Origin: Parabacteroides sp. TM07-1AC | Lineage (GTDB): Bacteria; Bacteroidota; Bacteroidia; Bacteroidales; Tannerellaceae | DNA: 64,000 nt | Direction of reading: 5' to 3' | NCBI RefSeq assembly: GCF_003480915.1 | Contig: NZ_QUKD01000004.1 | Coordinates: forward strand, 88,732-152,731 | In this document: in pieces, positions 25,719-34,651 of the stretch | How positions within the stretch are numbered: position 1 is the first letter of the stretch | How the letters are laid out: every line of letters begins with the position of its first letter | The notes under the pieces: model-generated | Seen by the model: the letters and a program-made list of their open reading frames with translations, nothing else | Database searches by the model: none | What the model was told of the DNA's origin: nothing | Position numbers and translations under genes: made by a program

Positions 25719-27609
25719 CATCGTATCGGCCATAGAATGGCTGCCGGAACACCTGTTCACGGAAGAGATCGTGGAAGCAGCCGTCGAAAGCAAGGAAATA
25801 GAGGTGCTGAGCCATATTCCGGGACGTTTCCTCACACCCGGACGTATAGAACGAATCATCGCGGGCAGCACGGAGAGCTGGCACAGCTTCGAGCTGCGCA
25901 ATATTCCGGAGGCGTACCGTTCGGGAGCAGTCTGTGACTACGCCATGCGCAAAAAACCGAAGAATATCACGGCCGTTCCCGAAGCAATGGTTACCCGAGA
26001 AATGGCAGAAGCGGTCATCCGAAACGGACGCGGGGATTTCGACATTCTCGCCTTCATACCTGAACGCCTTTGGGATGCGCAACTGGCATACCTGGCCTTG
26101 CGCAGCTATATTTACGACCCGTATTACACGGACAGCAGGACAGACGCCGTCATGAAAACGGGGCTTATCCTCGGATATGTCCCCGTTGAGGTAAAGACTC
26201 AAGAGTTCTATTACGGGATGCTCGACGGGATGAAAATATTGAGCACGGTTACCGATGCCGTCGTGCCGTCCCGTTTCAAGACTGCGGCATACTACCGCAA
26301 GATGGCGGAACATGACCTCTCGCTTGTTCCCGCCCGGTTCTATTCCTATGAGATTCTCCATGCGGCTGTCTGTTCGACCGAAGGAAAAAACTTCATCACA
26401 GACCCCCAGTTTTTCAAGCCGTTGTCGGTATATCTGGACGACATGCTGGCGGACCGGCTGATGGAGAAACACCCTTACATGTTCGGGGAGTTGCCGAAGC
26501 GGTTCAAGACACCGGAAAGACTGGTCATTGCCATCGATAACAGCAAACGGGAGACGAACTGCTATATCGACGAGGAAACTGAACAATCCCTGCTCTCGGT
26601 GGAAGTGTGCAAGGCATTCATCCGAAGAAACGGCAACTGTCCCGAATTTCCTGAAAATGTATGGACGCGGGAATTTGTCGACTACTGCATGGAGCACGGG
26701 ACGAGTTTCCGCTGGTTCCGCCAGATGCCCAAAAAGTTCCAGAGCTCCGCGAACACGCAGGCGGCGTATGATTACGGTCATTACCATATCTGTGACTTTG
26801 CCAAACGGTTCATCACTCCGCAAATGGCGAAGGAGTGCTACCAGGAGCGCAGTTATGCACATGCCATCCCCGGACATTTCCTCACGGAGTTCTGCCGACA
26901 GACCGGACTGCCCGAGAAGTTCTACGGCGGGGAAACCACGATGCTGTCGCTGAAAAACAGCCGTGACGACTATACTTACTGCAAAGTCGGCAATACCTGT
27001 CTGGCCTTTTACCTGAAAGAACAATACGAGCCGTCCTCGGCACATCTGATGATGACGCGGTCGGATTCAAAATACTGCACGCCGGAGAAGGTGTTCGACG
27101 TGCCTGTCGGAACCTTCCACCGCACGTGGCTGGAAAAGATCGTGGCGGAAAACGACCCCCGCTTTGTCAAACCCCGTGTGGACAAAGCGTTGAAAGCCGT
27201 ACAGGCGGTCTGCTATTACGGTGTCGAGAAGTTGAAGGACCTGAACCGTACGGAAATCTTCCGCAACACCTTCATGGGTGAGACCATCGGTTACTGCGCC
27301 CGCCGCAGGGACCTGACCTACCACAGCGACAACTGCGGGACCCTTATCGAGGGCTTGAAGTTCAAGATCCGGGGAATGGCTGTCCCCGTAACCTTGGCGG
27401 AAGACATGACTCCTTATACGGCCGACATGCTGCACCGGAAGTTCGGCTTCTGCTATATCGGAATGACGGCATTCGCCACGGACTACGGCCTGGACATGGA
27501 GAAGGCATACACCTTTGCACAGATGCGCCAGATCGTAAGGGAGAAAGGGCACAAGCCGTCATTGAGAAACTACAAACGTGAACTGAAACAAATAAACATC
27601 ATACAATGA
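25705..27609 (+). CDS. large helical-repeat protein, 634 aa (DUF4116-like pattern)
   Basis: Residues 1-400 contain repeated units of about 25-35 residues of the form LP..f.T.e...aa......l..iP..f.T, for example WLPEHLFTEEIVEAAV, HIPGRFLTPGRI, AVPEAMVTREMAEAV, RFKTPERLVIAI and RFITPQMAKEC. This resembles the DUF4116-type helical repeat seen in large proteins. Such arrays usually form solenoids that bind proteins. The C-terminal 200 residues are a separate Cys-containing domain. It is the longest gene in the array, and no catalytic motif is seen. Confidence 0.85.
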   Translation: MRHNNIVSAIEWLPEHLFTEEIVEAAVESKEIEVLSHIPGRFLTPGRIERIIAGSTESWHSFELRNIPEAYRSGAVCDYAMRKKPKNITAVPEAMVTREMAEAVIRNGRGDFDILAFIPERLWDAQLAYLALRSYIYDPYYTDSRTDAVMKTGLILGYVPVEVKTQEFYYGMLDGMKILSTVTDAVVPSRFKTAAYYRKMAEHDLSLVPARFYSYEILHAAVCSTEGKNFITDPQFFKPLSVYLDDMLADRLMEKHPYMFGELPKRFKTPERLVIAIDNSKRETNCYIDEETEQSLLSVEVCKAFIRRNGNCPEFPENVWTREFVDYCMEHGTSFRWFRQMPKKFQSSANTQAAYDYGHYHICDFAKRFITPQMAKECYQERSYAHAIPGHFLTEFCRQTGLPEKFYGGETTMLSLKNSRDDYTYCKVGNTCLAFYLKEQYEPSSAHLMMTRSDSKYCTPEKVFDVPVGTFHRTWLEKIVAENDPRFVKPRVDKALKAVQAVCYYGVEKLKDLNRTEIFRNTFMGETIGYCARRRDLTYHSDNCGTLIEGLKFKIRGMAVPVTLAEDMTPYTADMLHRKFGFCYIGMTAFATDYGLDMEKAYTFAQMRQIVREKGHKPSLRNYKRELKQINIIQ

Positions 27610-28478
27610 AAAAATACCGGATAGCTATCGAAGAGACGCTCCGTAAGGTCGTGGAGATCGAGGCAGAAACGCCCGGTCTGGCCGTCTGCAGGGCGGAAGA
27701 CGAATACAATGAAGAGAAACACGTGCTGTCAGCCGACAATTTCGCAGGAGCTGACATCGCGCTCTCGACTGATGACAGCACGGTCATGGAGACTCTGGAA
27801 GACGTGGATTTCATCGGATACGTGCAACGCCGTTTCGAGGAATGCCGGGAGTCCATATCCGTCGAAGACAAAGTCCGGCTGGCATTCGGAAGTTTCGACA
27901 ACGCCCTGTATGAGTTCGGCGAATACCGTAAGGAGGCGGCCCGGAACCGCCCGCAGGTCTACCTGCTGTACCGGAGCGATGCCTGGCACAACCGTTCTTC
28001 CATGGAGCTCATAGCCCCGTTCTCCTCCCTCGAAAACATGATGGAGTACCTGCGGCGTAAGAAGAAGGAATTCCGCCTGACGGAAAGTGATCTGGAAGAG
28101 TTCAAGAACAACCGGCAGACGAAGGGGCGCGACGAAAACTACCTGTACGAGTCGGATTATTTGGATGTGCTGCCGGAACAGGAACCCGAACTGCCGCCGA
28201 AAGATGACGCTTTCTATGACAAGGTTTTCACCTGCGGGCAATCCGAGCTGTCACGCAGGGAGTTGGAATCTCTGCCGGAGCCGTTCGATACCTACCATGT
28301 TACGGACGAAGAAATGGAACAGATTGTGTACGAAACGGAAATGGAGACACGGGACCGGCTGCGGCTCGGTAAAAGAAAGCCCATAGATTTTGACAATGAC
28401 CGCCATAGTGAAATCTGGTGGGAAGAAATGGAAAAAGCAGTGGTAAGGCACGGCGTACCGTACTACGAGGCCGAATAA
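27606..28478 (+). CDS. DpnD/PcfM-type N-terminal domain protein, 290 aa
   Basis: ATGA overlap with the repeat protein. Residues 1-50 (KYRIAIEETLRKVVEIEAET, then AVCRAEDEYNEEKHVLSADNF) match the DpnD/PcfM pattern: f.v.I.EtL...V.v.A....A...v...Y....ivL...Df. That small domain occurs in conjugative plasmids and phages with unknown function. The rest is acidic and helical. The gene is the last before a strong terminator. Confidence 0.8.
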   Translation: MKKYRIAIEETLRKVVEIEAETPGLAVCRAEDEYNEEKHVLSADNFAGADIALSTDDSTVMETLEDVDFIGYVQRRFEECRESISVEDKVRLAFGSFDNALYEFGEYRKEAARNRPQVYLLYRSDAWHNRSSMELIAPFSSLENMMEYLRRKKKEFRLTESDLEEFKNNRQTKGRDENYLYESDYLDVLPEQEPELPPKDDAFYDKVFTCGQSELSRRELESLPEPFDTYHVTDEEMEQIVYETEMETRDRLRLGKRKPIDFDNDRHSEIWWEEMEKAVVRHGVPYYEAE

Positions 28479-28518
28479 CGAAAATAGAACCTGTTCATCA
28501 CATGCCATAATGATGACG

Positions 28519-28554
28519 GGCCGTCGCGGCTACGGCTGCGGCGGTCTTTTTTTT
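28519..28554 (+). terminator. strong intrinsic terminator
   Basis: GGCCGTCGCGGC 28519-28530 pairs with GCTGCGGCGGTC 28535-28546 (12 bp, three G-U) around a TACG tetraloop. Eight thymines follow directly. This is the clearest terminator of the array and splits it into at least two transcripts; a promoter should lie in 28555-28618. Confidence 0.85.
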
Positions 28555-28618
28555 CAAAACGAGGTGAGTATTCCACCCCTTATACAAAACGATTACCTAC
28601 TCTTAAAAAAACGGATTT

Positions 28619-29290
28619 ATGAAACAGACAAGACAGGATTTCTTCACGGCGAACGGGGAAGGAATCAAAATCATGACATTTACGGAGTTCGCCCGGCATA
28701 TCCTGCGTATGGAATGCGGGGAAAGTCTGGAACTGTATGCCGTTGTGAACCGGCAGCCACGGGAATGCTCCCGGCCGCTCTCTGTCAGAAAGGAACAATG
28801 GAACGGTACGCCCTTTTACCTGCTCGGCGGGCACGGGCAGGAAGTCCGTACCATCAATTTTGCGGGTCGTCCGAAAGAGGAGTTTGAAACGACCTGCCAT
28901 GATGTCTTGGACAGCTACGATGCCGTGGAAAGTATCGGGGCGGTCGTGTCAAGACTGCGTGAATTATCTCCTGAAGAACTGCATAAGCGGATTGCGGAAG
29001 AGATGAAGACCGGCTGTAAATACCTGTTGGTCTACCGCAGCGAGGAGGAGATGACGGCCGCACTCGACGGCAAGATATACGCCATCAGCGATACGGACGG
29101 CAAATTCCTTTGCGACCTGTATCAGCCGGATTATCTCCATCTGGAAAACGGGGGCGATATTGTGGACACCGCATCCATTCCGGACATGCATTTCCATTCC
29201 GATTGGGCAATCGCCAACCCCACGGTACGCGACAAGGTGCTCTCCTCCCGGATGGTGATTATATATACCCACGAAACGGTAACGCTATGA
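28619..29290 (+). CDS. hypothetical protein, 223 aa
   Basis: First gene after the strong terminator. ATG 28619 is preferred; a second Met at codon 19 (MTFTEFARHIL) is possible. Soluble alpha/beta protein with no motif I recognise. It overlaps the next gene by 4 nt. Confidence 0.8.
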   Translation: MKQTRQDFFTANGEGIKIMTFTEFARHILRMECGESLELYAVVNRQPRECSRPLSVRKEQWNGTPFYLLGGHGQEVRTINFAGRPKEEFETTCHDVLDSYDAVESIGAVVSRLRELSPEELHKRIAEEMKTGCKYLLVYRSEEEMTAALDGKIYAISDTDGKFLCDLYQPDYLHLENGGDIVDTASIPDMHFHSDWAIANPTVRDKVLSSRMVIIYTHETVTL

Positions 29291-29637
29291 TAGAGATTGG
29301 CAACAGGATAGAAACGCCGGAAGGTGTGTTCTATGAACTGGAATACGGAGGGGAAGGAAACATCTACAAGAACGAGGATGCCTTTCTCAACCGCCCCGAT
29401 GAAGTGTGCTATGTACCTGAATACGCGGCAGAAGACCGTGAGGACTGGCGTGTGTCGGAGAGCAGTGACGGCTGTTTCACGCATAACTCACTGCTCGCCC
29501 TGTGCAAGGGTAATGAAGAGGTGTGCCAGGATCTGTTTTACAGCCTTGAATGGACGTACCCGACCACCTTGCTGGAAGAATGGGACTCGAACGGCTATTT
29601 CGATGAGATCGAGGGCTGGTATGACAGTAACGATTAA
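29287..29637 (+). CDS. hypothetical acidic protein, 116 aa
   Basis: The frame is open from 29110, but ATG 29287 in the ATGA overlap is the natural start (MIEIGNRIETPEGVFYELEY). Acidic, ending EIEGWYDSND. Charge and size again resemble small anti-restriction proteins, without a specific match. The next ATG follows the stop with no gap. Confidence 0.8.
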   Translation: MIEIGNRIETPEGVFYELEYGGEGNIYKNEDAFLNRPDEVCYVPEYAAEDREDWRVSESSDGCFTHNSLLALCKGNEEVCQDLFYSLEWTYPTTLLEEWDSNGYFDEIEGWYDSND

Positions 29638-29958
29638 ATGGAACGGCATATCATGGACAGGAAATACAAAATCACATACTCGGGAAAAATCACGGGCAAG
29701 ACCCCGAACTACATATTGAGCCTGCGGGCGCATCTGAAAGGCATCTTCCCTGAAATGGAACGGTATGGTAAGGAAGAATTCGACCACGTACTTCATTGCA
29801 TCAGCTCGTTCATTGATGATTTTACCTTCAAGGTACGCAATTCCCGATACCGGGGAGACATCCTGAAAAGGACTATCAGTAACGACTGCCTGAAAGTGTT
29901 CAACCTGGGTGACGAGAAAGTGATACTGACCGTCTCCTTCACCCCGCTGGAAACATGA
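29638..29958 (+). CDS. hypothetical basic protein, 106 aa
   Basis: It begins at the base after the previous stop. MDRKYKITYSGKITGK (from Met6) may be the true N-terminus. Alpha/beta pattern, basic, no family recognised. Confidence 0.75.
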   Translation: MERHIMDRKYKITYSGKITGKTPNYILSLRAHLKGIFPEMERYGKEEFDHVLHCISSFIDDFTFKVRNSRYRGDILKRTISNDCLKVFNLGDEKVILTVSFTPLET

Positions 29959-29968
29959 AACCAACAAT

Positions 29969-30397
29969 ATGACAGATATGGATAAAATACAGAAAGACAA
30001 TGCGGAGCCGGGCAAAGCCCCGGACAAAATGAGCGCCGACAAGCTGCATCTGTTCGCCACCCAGTACGCCTTTATCGACGGACGGCTGCACGAGGCCGAG
30101 CAAGCCATGCTGAAATTCATGCTGGAGTTCCTGGCACAATATGGCCGCGTATCACTCGGCCTTACAGAAGAGGAGGAACTCGATGACAACAACTTCCCCG
30201 TCACGACAACCCTGTACGGGAAGCACGACACGTCCCGTATCAAGCTTACCGATGTCTACCTGACGGATGACGGGGAATATCTCCTTGCTGACGGAATAGA
30301 TGCGGAGACCGGGGAAAAACGGGACGGATTCTATATCTACAGCGAACAATACGCCGATATCTTCCAGTTCGTCGGCCACGCTTCGGAGATGAACTGA
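29969..30397 (+). CDS. hypothetical protein, 142 aa
   Basis: A polar N-terminus (residues 1-22) precedes a helical segment and an acidic beta-rich C-terminal half. No family recognised. Confidence 0.8.
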   Translation: MTDMDKIQKDNAEPGKAPDKMSADKLHLFATQYAFIDGRLHEAEQAMLKFMLEFLAQYGRVSLGLTEEEELDDNNFPVTTTLYGKHDTSRIKLTDVYLTDDGEYLLADGIDAETGEKRDGFYIYSEQYADIFQFVGHASEMN

Positions 30398-30429
30398 CGA
30401 ATGAGGAACAACCATAAAACGAAATATCA

Positions 30430-30948
30430 ATGGACTGTATCAAAGATTTACAAGACGCCATCCGCAACATTCTCGTGAACAACGGCCTTACGGAACTCTG
30501 TCTGGGAGAGCCTGACGAACTGGACGATCCCACCTATATCATCTGGTATGACAGGCACTGTGAGCCTCACGAAGACCCGGTATTGAAGGTTTACCTTGAA
30601 GATGAGGGCATTGCCGTTGAGGTCGAAGCCCGCAGTTTCGGGAACACGATAACCGTCTACGATTATGACATAGACCGTATTGAATGGTGGAAAGGCATTC
30701 ATGCCAATATTCTGGAAGTGCTGGAGCGTGACGGCAAGCGCCGGTGTCCGGCCTGTGGCAGGACGGTCAAGGGGAAGCAGCGGTATTGCGGTGCCGGATG
30801 CCGTGATTTCATGACTCCCGGACCGACAGTGGAGCAGGTCGCGGAAAAAGCCAACCGGAATATCCGCAAACTGGCAAGCCTTGCCGCCGGAAAAGACAAG
30901 GCGTACCGGAAGCGGCTGATAGAGAAATATACCGTCGGTCCGTCATAA
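30430..30948 (+). CDS. hypothetical protein with zinc-ribbon, 172 aa
   Basis: The N-terminal 95 residues are acidic alpha/beta. CPACGRTVKGKQRYCGAGC (about residues 104-122) is a short zinc ribbon of the kind found at the ends of topoisomerases and small DNA-binding proteins. A basic helical tail follows. DNA or RNA contact by the C-terminus is inferred. Confidence 0.8.
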   Translation: MDCIKDLQDAIRNILVNNGLTELCLGEPDELDDPTYIIWYDRHCEPHEDPVLKVYLEDEGIAVEVEARSFGNTITVYDYDIDRIEWWKGIHANILEVLERDGKRRCPACGRTVKGKQRYCGAGCRDFMTPGPTVEQVAEKANRNIRKLASLAAGKDKAYRKRLIEKYTVGPS

Positions 30949-30970
30949 GCCGGCTTTGTTACACTAAAAA

Positions 30971-31162
30971 ATGTATGATATTATGGCAACAAGAACCATT
31001 TACCTGACCGTACGGCTCGATATCGACAACCCGAAGGCTGATGAAATAACGGACGAAGAGGTTGACGAAATTATCAGCGAAGTGGACTATGAATTCAAAA
31101 ATTACGGGGACTATGAAATCGACACGGAAATCTGCGGGAAAAATGACGAAGGTGGTCTTTAG
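30971..31162 (+). CDS. small acidic protein, 63 aa (or 59 aa)
   Basis: ATG 30971 or 30983 (MATRTIYLTVRLDIDNPKAD). The frame is highly acidic in residues 25-60. It resembles small phage proteins with a strand-helix-strand layout. It overlaps the next gene by 20 nt. Confidence 0.75.
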   Translation: MYDIMATRTIYLTVRLDIDNPKADEITDEEVDEIISEVDYEFKNYGDYEIDTEICGKNDEGGL

Positions 31163-31406
31163 ACGCTATCCCGACGGACAGGTCATCGCCCTGTTCCCGG
31201 ACATACCGTGGAGCGGACGGCGGGGTGAAATAACCTCCTACATGCATGTCGGCCAGCATGGTGCAGCCGACTATGCGGGCGTGATCGCCATGACACGGCC
31301 AGCCCATGAAAAGGAGTACCGCAACCCGCTTTCCGAACTGAGAGCCATCGGTTACGATGACCTACACATCATGCGGCGTGCAAGACCGAAATTCATAAAC
31401 AGCTAA
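31143..31406 (+). CDS. conserved phage/plasmid small protein, 87 aa
   Basis: MTKVVFRRYPDGQVIALFP, followed by SYMHVGQHGAADY and ending IGYDDLHIMRR, is a widespread small family I recognise from phages and conjugative elements (pattern: vvFRk...GeviAlFP...SYmHvGQHg.adY...Eyl.L..EL..iGY.dL.i..r). No function is established. Start ATG 31143 lies inside the previous gene's end. Confidence 0.85.
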   Translation: MTKVVFRRYPDGQVIALFPDIPWSGRRGEITSYMHVGQHGAADYAGVIAMTRPAHEKEYRNPLSELRAIGYDDLHIMRRARPKFINS

Positions 31407-31417
31407 AAACAAATCTT

Positions 31418-31921
31418 ATGTCTCATAAACCGAATGCCGTTCCTGTCTTGCAGGAGGGAACGACCTATACAATTATACTTGACAACGGACGAAAGGTCCA
31501 CGACGTAATCTATCATGCCTGTGTCGCCTCCGGCAAGTCGTATTTCGCCAAAGGCGATAAGACCTATCCCGCCGAAAAGGTGCGGAACCATTCAATCACC
31601 GGACATGCCGCATCGGACGGCTCTAGAAGGAACGGCACACCCAATCCCGACCGCTTCGCCATCACGGATGAAGTGTGCGAGGTCGTTGATGTAGTTACCA
31701 CGCCGGAAACCAATCCGGAAATGTTCCGGTGTCGTGTCAAATGCCTGATGTATTCAGGCCTGTCACAAGCCGAGGCTGAGAAAGTCATCGCTTCAACGCC
31801 ACTAAAGCTGGAACTCTTCTACGACGTAGGCCGTGGCAGTTTCGCTATTGACGCCGAGGCAGTTGGCAACACACCGCTGTATAATCCTTACACGGGAAAG
31901 GAAATCCCGGATGAAACTTAA
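31418..31921 (+). CDS. hypothetical protein, 167 aa
   Basis: Mixed strand/helix soluble protein, rich in Val, Thr and Asp. There are no zinc ligands and no signal peptide. It ends 17 nt before the radical SAM gene. No family recognised. Confidence 0.8.
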   Translation: MSHKPNAVPVLQEGTTYTIILDNGRKVHDVIYHACVASGKSYFAKGDKTYPAEKVRNHSITGHAASDGSRRNGTPNPDRFAITDEVCEVVDVVTTPETNPEMFRCRVKCLMYSGLSQAEAEKVIASTPLKLELFYDVGRGSFAIDAEAVGNTPLYNPYTGKEIPDET

Positions 31922-31938
31922 GCCGAACTACATCGAAT

Positions 31939-32643
31939 ATGAGAGAACTATATATCAAGAATCTCTGCATCGAGATTACCCGACGTTGCAACATGCGCTG
32001 TACCCATTGCATGCGGGGAGATGCCGAATCCGTGGATATCCCTTTGAAACATATAAGCAACCTGCTGCGGCATGTCAGGCATATTCACCATTTCAACATC
32101 ACGGGCGGCGAGCCGTCGCTTAACGTCCGGGCCATCCGCCATATCCTCGAACGGGTACGCGCCTACGGTATTACTGTCAATGACTTTTATATCGTAACCA
32201 ACGGCTCTGCCACATCCCGTTCGGAGGAATTCATAGAAGCCTGCGCCGCACTGTACGAGTACCAGGAGGAAAAGGAACAGGACTCCGGCCACATGCTCGA
32301 AATGAGCGACGACCGCTTCCATGATCCGGCAGAGCATGCCGCCACGCTCGCGGCACTTTCCCCGTATCCCTTTTTCGGAGTCCGGGGACAGGCCGAGCGT
32401 ATCTTCCTTTTCCGGGAAGGCCGCAGCACGGAGGGGTTTCCGAACCCTGTTCATGGGATTTATCTTACGGAGGAGAACTACGTTTACGGCGACCTCTGTC
32501 TCAATGCTGAAGGCATGGTTCTCTCCAACGGGGACCTGAGTTATGCCCGCCAACGGGAACATGCCCTGTGTCCCTGCGGGAAACTGATGCAATATCTCCG
32601 GATGACCTTGAAAAAGCGTCAAAAAGAAAGATTGTACGAATAA
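31939..32643 (+). CDS. radical SAM protein, 234 aa
   Basis: CNMRCTHC gives the C-x3-C-x2-C motif (Cys17, Cys21, Cys24) that holds the [4Fe-4S] cluster reducing S-adenosylmethionine. TGGEPS (residues 55-60) is the SAM-binding GGE motif. Cys187, Cys211 and Cys213 could ligate an auxiliary cluster, like a reduced SPASM tail. The substrate is unknown. At 234 aa it is short, similar to activating enzymes or peptide-modifying enzymes. The downstream zinc-rich protein starts 20 nt later and is the closest candidate partner. Start ATG 31939. Confidence 0.9.
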   Translation: MRELYIKNLCIEITRRCNMRCTHCMRGDAESVDIPLKHISNLLRHVRHIHHFNITGGEPSLNVRAIRHILERVRAYGITVNDFYIVTNGSATSRSEEFIEACAALYEYQEEKEQDSGHMLEMSDDRFHDPAEHAATLAALSPYPFFGVRGQAERIFLFREGRSTEGFPNPVHGIYLTEENYVYGDLCLNAEGMVLSNGDLSYARQREHALCPCGKLMQYLRMTLKKRQKERLYE

Positions 32644-32663
32644 ATACACAAATCAAAAAACTT

Positions 32664-33566
32664 ATGTCAATCGTATGCAGTATCTGCGGCGGCACTGGAG
32701 TGAAATGTACCGCCGTCATCGACCCGAACACCAGACAGTTCCTCGAATTTACCCGCAACGCCTTGTCGGACGGCCGGTGCAGCCAGTGCGGCAACGTTGC
32801 CCTGACCGACCCTGACGAAGTAAAAGCCGGGCTGGACAAGCTTTGGACGGAATATACGGCGCGGCATCGTGCCGCCCCCAACTACACCTGCTGCGACATT
32901 GTCCGGCATGGTGATTACGACGGGTGTGAAAAGGCGTATATCCGCATCGGAGGCCCGTCAGACGTGGTCGAGAAGTATCCGGTCGTGGCCGTGTGCCGCG
33001 ACCTCGAAGAGCTCAAATCACTTGCGCTCCCTGACCCGACGCGAGAATTTACCCTCATGGGAATTCAAGGGTTCGAGTTCCACGACGTGTTGGAAAACAA
33101 GACCTACGAGATCGGGGTGGACGACCTGAAAATTCCCGTCACGACGAAAGAGGTGCTGGACTTTTACCCGGCGGAACATCGGCTGAAAGAAACGGACATC
33201 GAACAATATGCCGCGGCTTACACGGCCCGTATCAAGGCGTACAGGGAGTATACCCGTCAGCTCGACGCCACACTCGTGCGGCGGCTTCTCGACGAAGAGC
33301 GGCTGATGAAAGTCGGCGAGAGCGACGGTTTCCGCTTGAAACTCCATTTCGACTGGTTTGTCATTTTAAAGCGGGAGAACGAAAGGATGTACGCGCCTTT
33401 CAAATACGCTGTAAATGCTTATTGTCTGGATAATATCCAAACTTTCGACCGTCGTTATGTCACGCTCGAAGATGCCTTGCTCCACTGCCTGAACGGTTTC
33501 AACGAGAACGCGAACATTCCTAACCGTTACAAGTCCATCGGGCATTACCTGTCGGGGAAATCCTGA
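32664..33566 (+). CDS. hypothetical Cys-rich protein next to radical SAM gene, 300 aa
   Basis: ATG 32664 (MSIVCSICGGTGVKC) is preferred over the upstream frame extension, which overlaps the radical SAM gene. Residues 5-47 carry CSICGGTGVKC and CSQCG, a zinc-ribbon or rubredoxin-like knuckle, and CC follows at about residues 74-75. The rest is helical and soluble. No family recognised. Adjacency suggests a shared pathway with the radical SAM enzyme, perhaps as substrate or partner (inference). Confidence 0.8.
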   Translation: MSIVCSICGGTGVKCTAVIDPNTRQFLEFTRNALSDGRCSQCGNVALTDPDEVKAGLDKLWTEYTARHRAAPNYTCCDIVRHGDYDGCEKAYIRIGGPSDVVEKYPVVAVCRDLEELKSLALPDPTREFTLMGIQGFEFHDVLENKTYEIGVDDLKIPVTTKEVLDFYPAEHRLKETDIEQYAAAYTARIKAYREYTRQLDATLVRRLLDEERLMKVGESDGFRLKLHFDWFVILKRENERMYAPFKYAVNAYCLDNIQTFDRRYVTLEDALLHCLNGFNENANIPNRYKSIGHYLSGKS

Positions 33567-33667
33567 CGACGGGCAGTGTATCGACGGGTTACCGGAGGCC
33601 ACGGGTGCTTTCCCCTTGACCGGAATACCGTCGGAACAAGTAACAATGTAACCAAAGAATAAAAAAT

Positions 33668-34144
33668 ATGATGAATGATTATAAAATCAAGAACATTCTC
33701 GAATCCCTGAAAGAGGAGGTCGAGAACGGGAAGGTATCCCTGCGGGAAGCTGCTGTCGAACTTCATAAAGCCGGCTGGACGAATTTCATCGACATCGACG
33801 CCACGAGGAACCTACTGAAGACCCGGAATGTAACGGGGAACGGAAATGTCCCGGGAGTTTCCGACATGATGGGAAAATACCGCGAGATGAAAGCGGCGCA
33901 CCCGGATGCCCTGTACATTTTCCGAAACGGGGAATCTTGTGAATTGTATGAGGATGATGCCATCGCCGCTTCCGGCATTTTGGGCATTGCCACCGCCGAA
34001 CGCGTCGACGGGCAAGGGAAAGGCGTCAAGGAACTGCGGTTTTCTTTTCGTGACCTGGACGTGTATCTCCCCAAACTGATACGCGCCGGAAACCGGGTGG
34101 CTGTCTGCGAACCGAATCAAACCGGTTCGGGCAAACGAGTTTGA
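33668..34144 (+). CDS. MutS domain I-like protein, 158 aa
   Basis: Residues 67-152 follow the mismatch-recognition domain of MutS: M..KY..MK..HPDALYIFRNG, then CELYEDDAIAASGILGIA, then DLDVYLPKLIRAGNRVAVCE. The MutS Phe-x-Glu wedge reads Ser90-Cys91-Glu92 here, so the Glu is kept and the mismatch-stacking Phe is lost. Residues 1-60 are a small helical extension. No ATPase or clamp domains are present. Solitary MutS-I domains occur in Bacteroidetes mobile elements; their role is unknown. A second copy is at 37645-37968. Confidence 0.8.
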   Translation: MMNDYKIKNILESLKEEVENGKVSLREAAVELHKAGWTNFIDIDATRNLLKTRNVTGNGNVPGVSDMMGKYREMKAAHPDALYIFRNGESCELYEDDAIAASGILGIATAERVDGQGKGVKELRFSFRDLDVYLPKLIRAGNRVAVCEPNQTGSGKRV

Positions 34145-34182
34145 TAACCATTAAATAACAAATATTCAAAACCCAAAGACAC

Positions 34183-34629
34183 ATGATAAAGATAACAACG
34201 ATTTTCGGCGAGGACGCCGTACGGGAATATGAAGAGAACAATGAACTGCCTTCTGAAGAATGGCTGGCGGATAACGGGGGCGTCGTGGACGAGAAAGAGT
34301 TCGAGACTGAGGCGGAGTACAATGCCTACATCGCCGGGGTAAACGATGCCGACGGATGGAGTGATTATCATATCATACGCCACCGGTCGGAAGAGGCGGA
34401 CACCTCGAGAGAGGAAAATCTCTGGCTACGTCTCGGAATTAGCGTCCGGGGCAGCCGGGAGGACATCGAAAGGATTCTAAACGGGGACACCGAAACCCTT
34501 CGGAAACTGCTCGATGCCGGACGTTATGGGATTGGCGGAGAGACCTATGTCCCTGGTTCGACCGTCGAGGGGTACAACGAGGACCATGACACGGAGTTCG
34601 AGGAGGAAGACGTGGAGTTCCATTTATAA
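34183..34629 (+). CDS. hypothetical acidic protein, 148 aa; paralogue of the next gene
   Basis: The N-terminal 60 residues (MIKITTIFGEDAVREYEENN, then FETEAEYNAYIAGVNDADGW) match the next protein's MITVKVLLGKDTVSIYRKTG, then FETEAEYKAYAMAVEDLDG. The rest diverges. Very acidic, ending EFEEEDVEFHL. Tandem duplication with divergence is the simple explanation. Confidence 0.85.
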   Translation: MIKITTIFGEDAVREYEENNELPSEEWLADNGGVVDEKEFETEAEYNAYIAGVNDADGWSDYHIIRHRSEEADTSREENLWLRLGISVRGSREDIERILNGDTETLRKLLDAGRYGIGGETYVPGSTVEGYNEDHDTEFEEEDVEFHL

Positions 34630-34651
34630 TAAAACCACACCATCTGCAATA

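Noticed and set aside
25690..27045. 451-codon minus-strand frame
   Set aside because: Antisense to the helical-repeat protein, whose repeat pattern and coupled neighbours show that the plus strand is coding.
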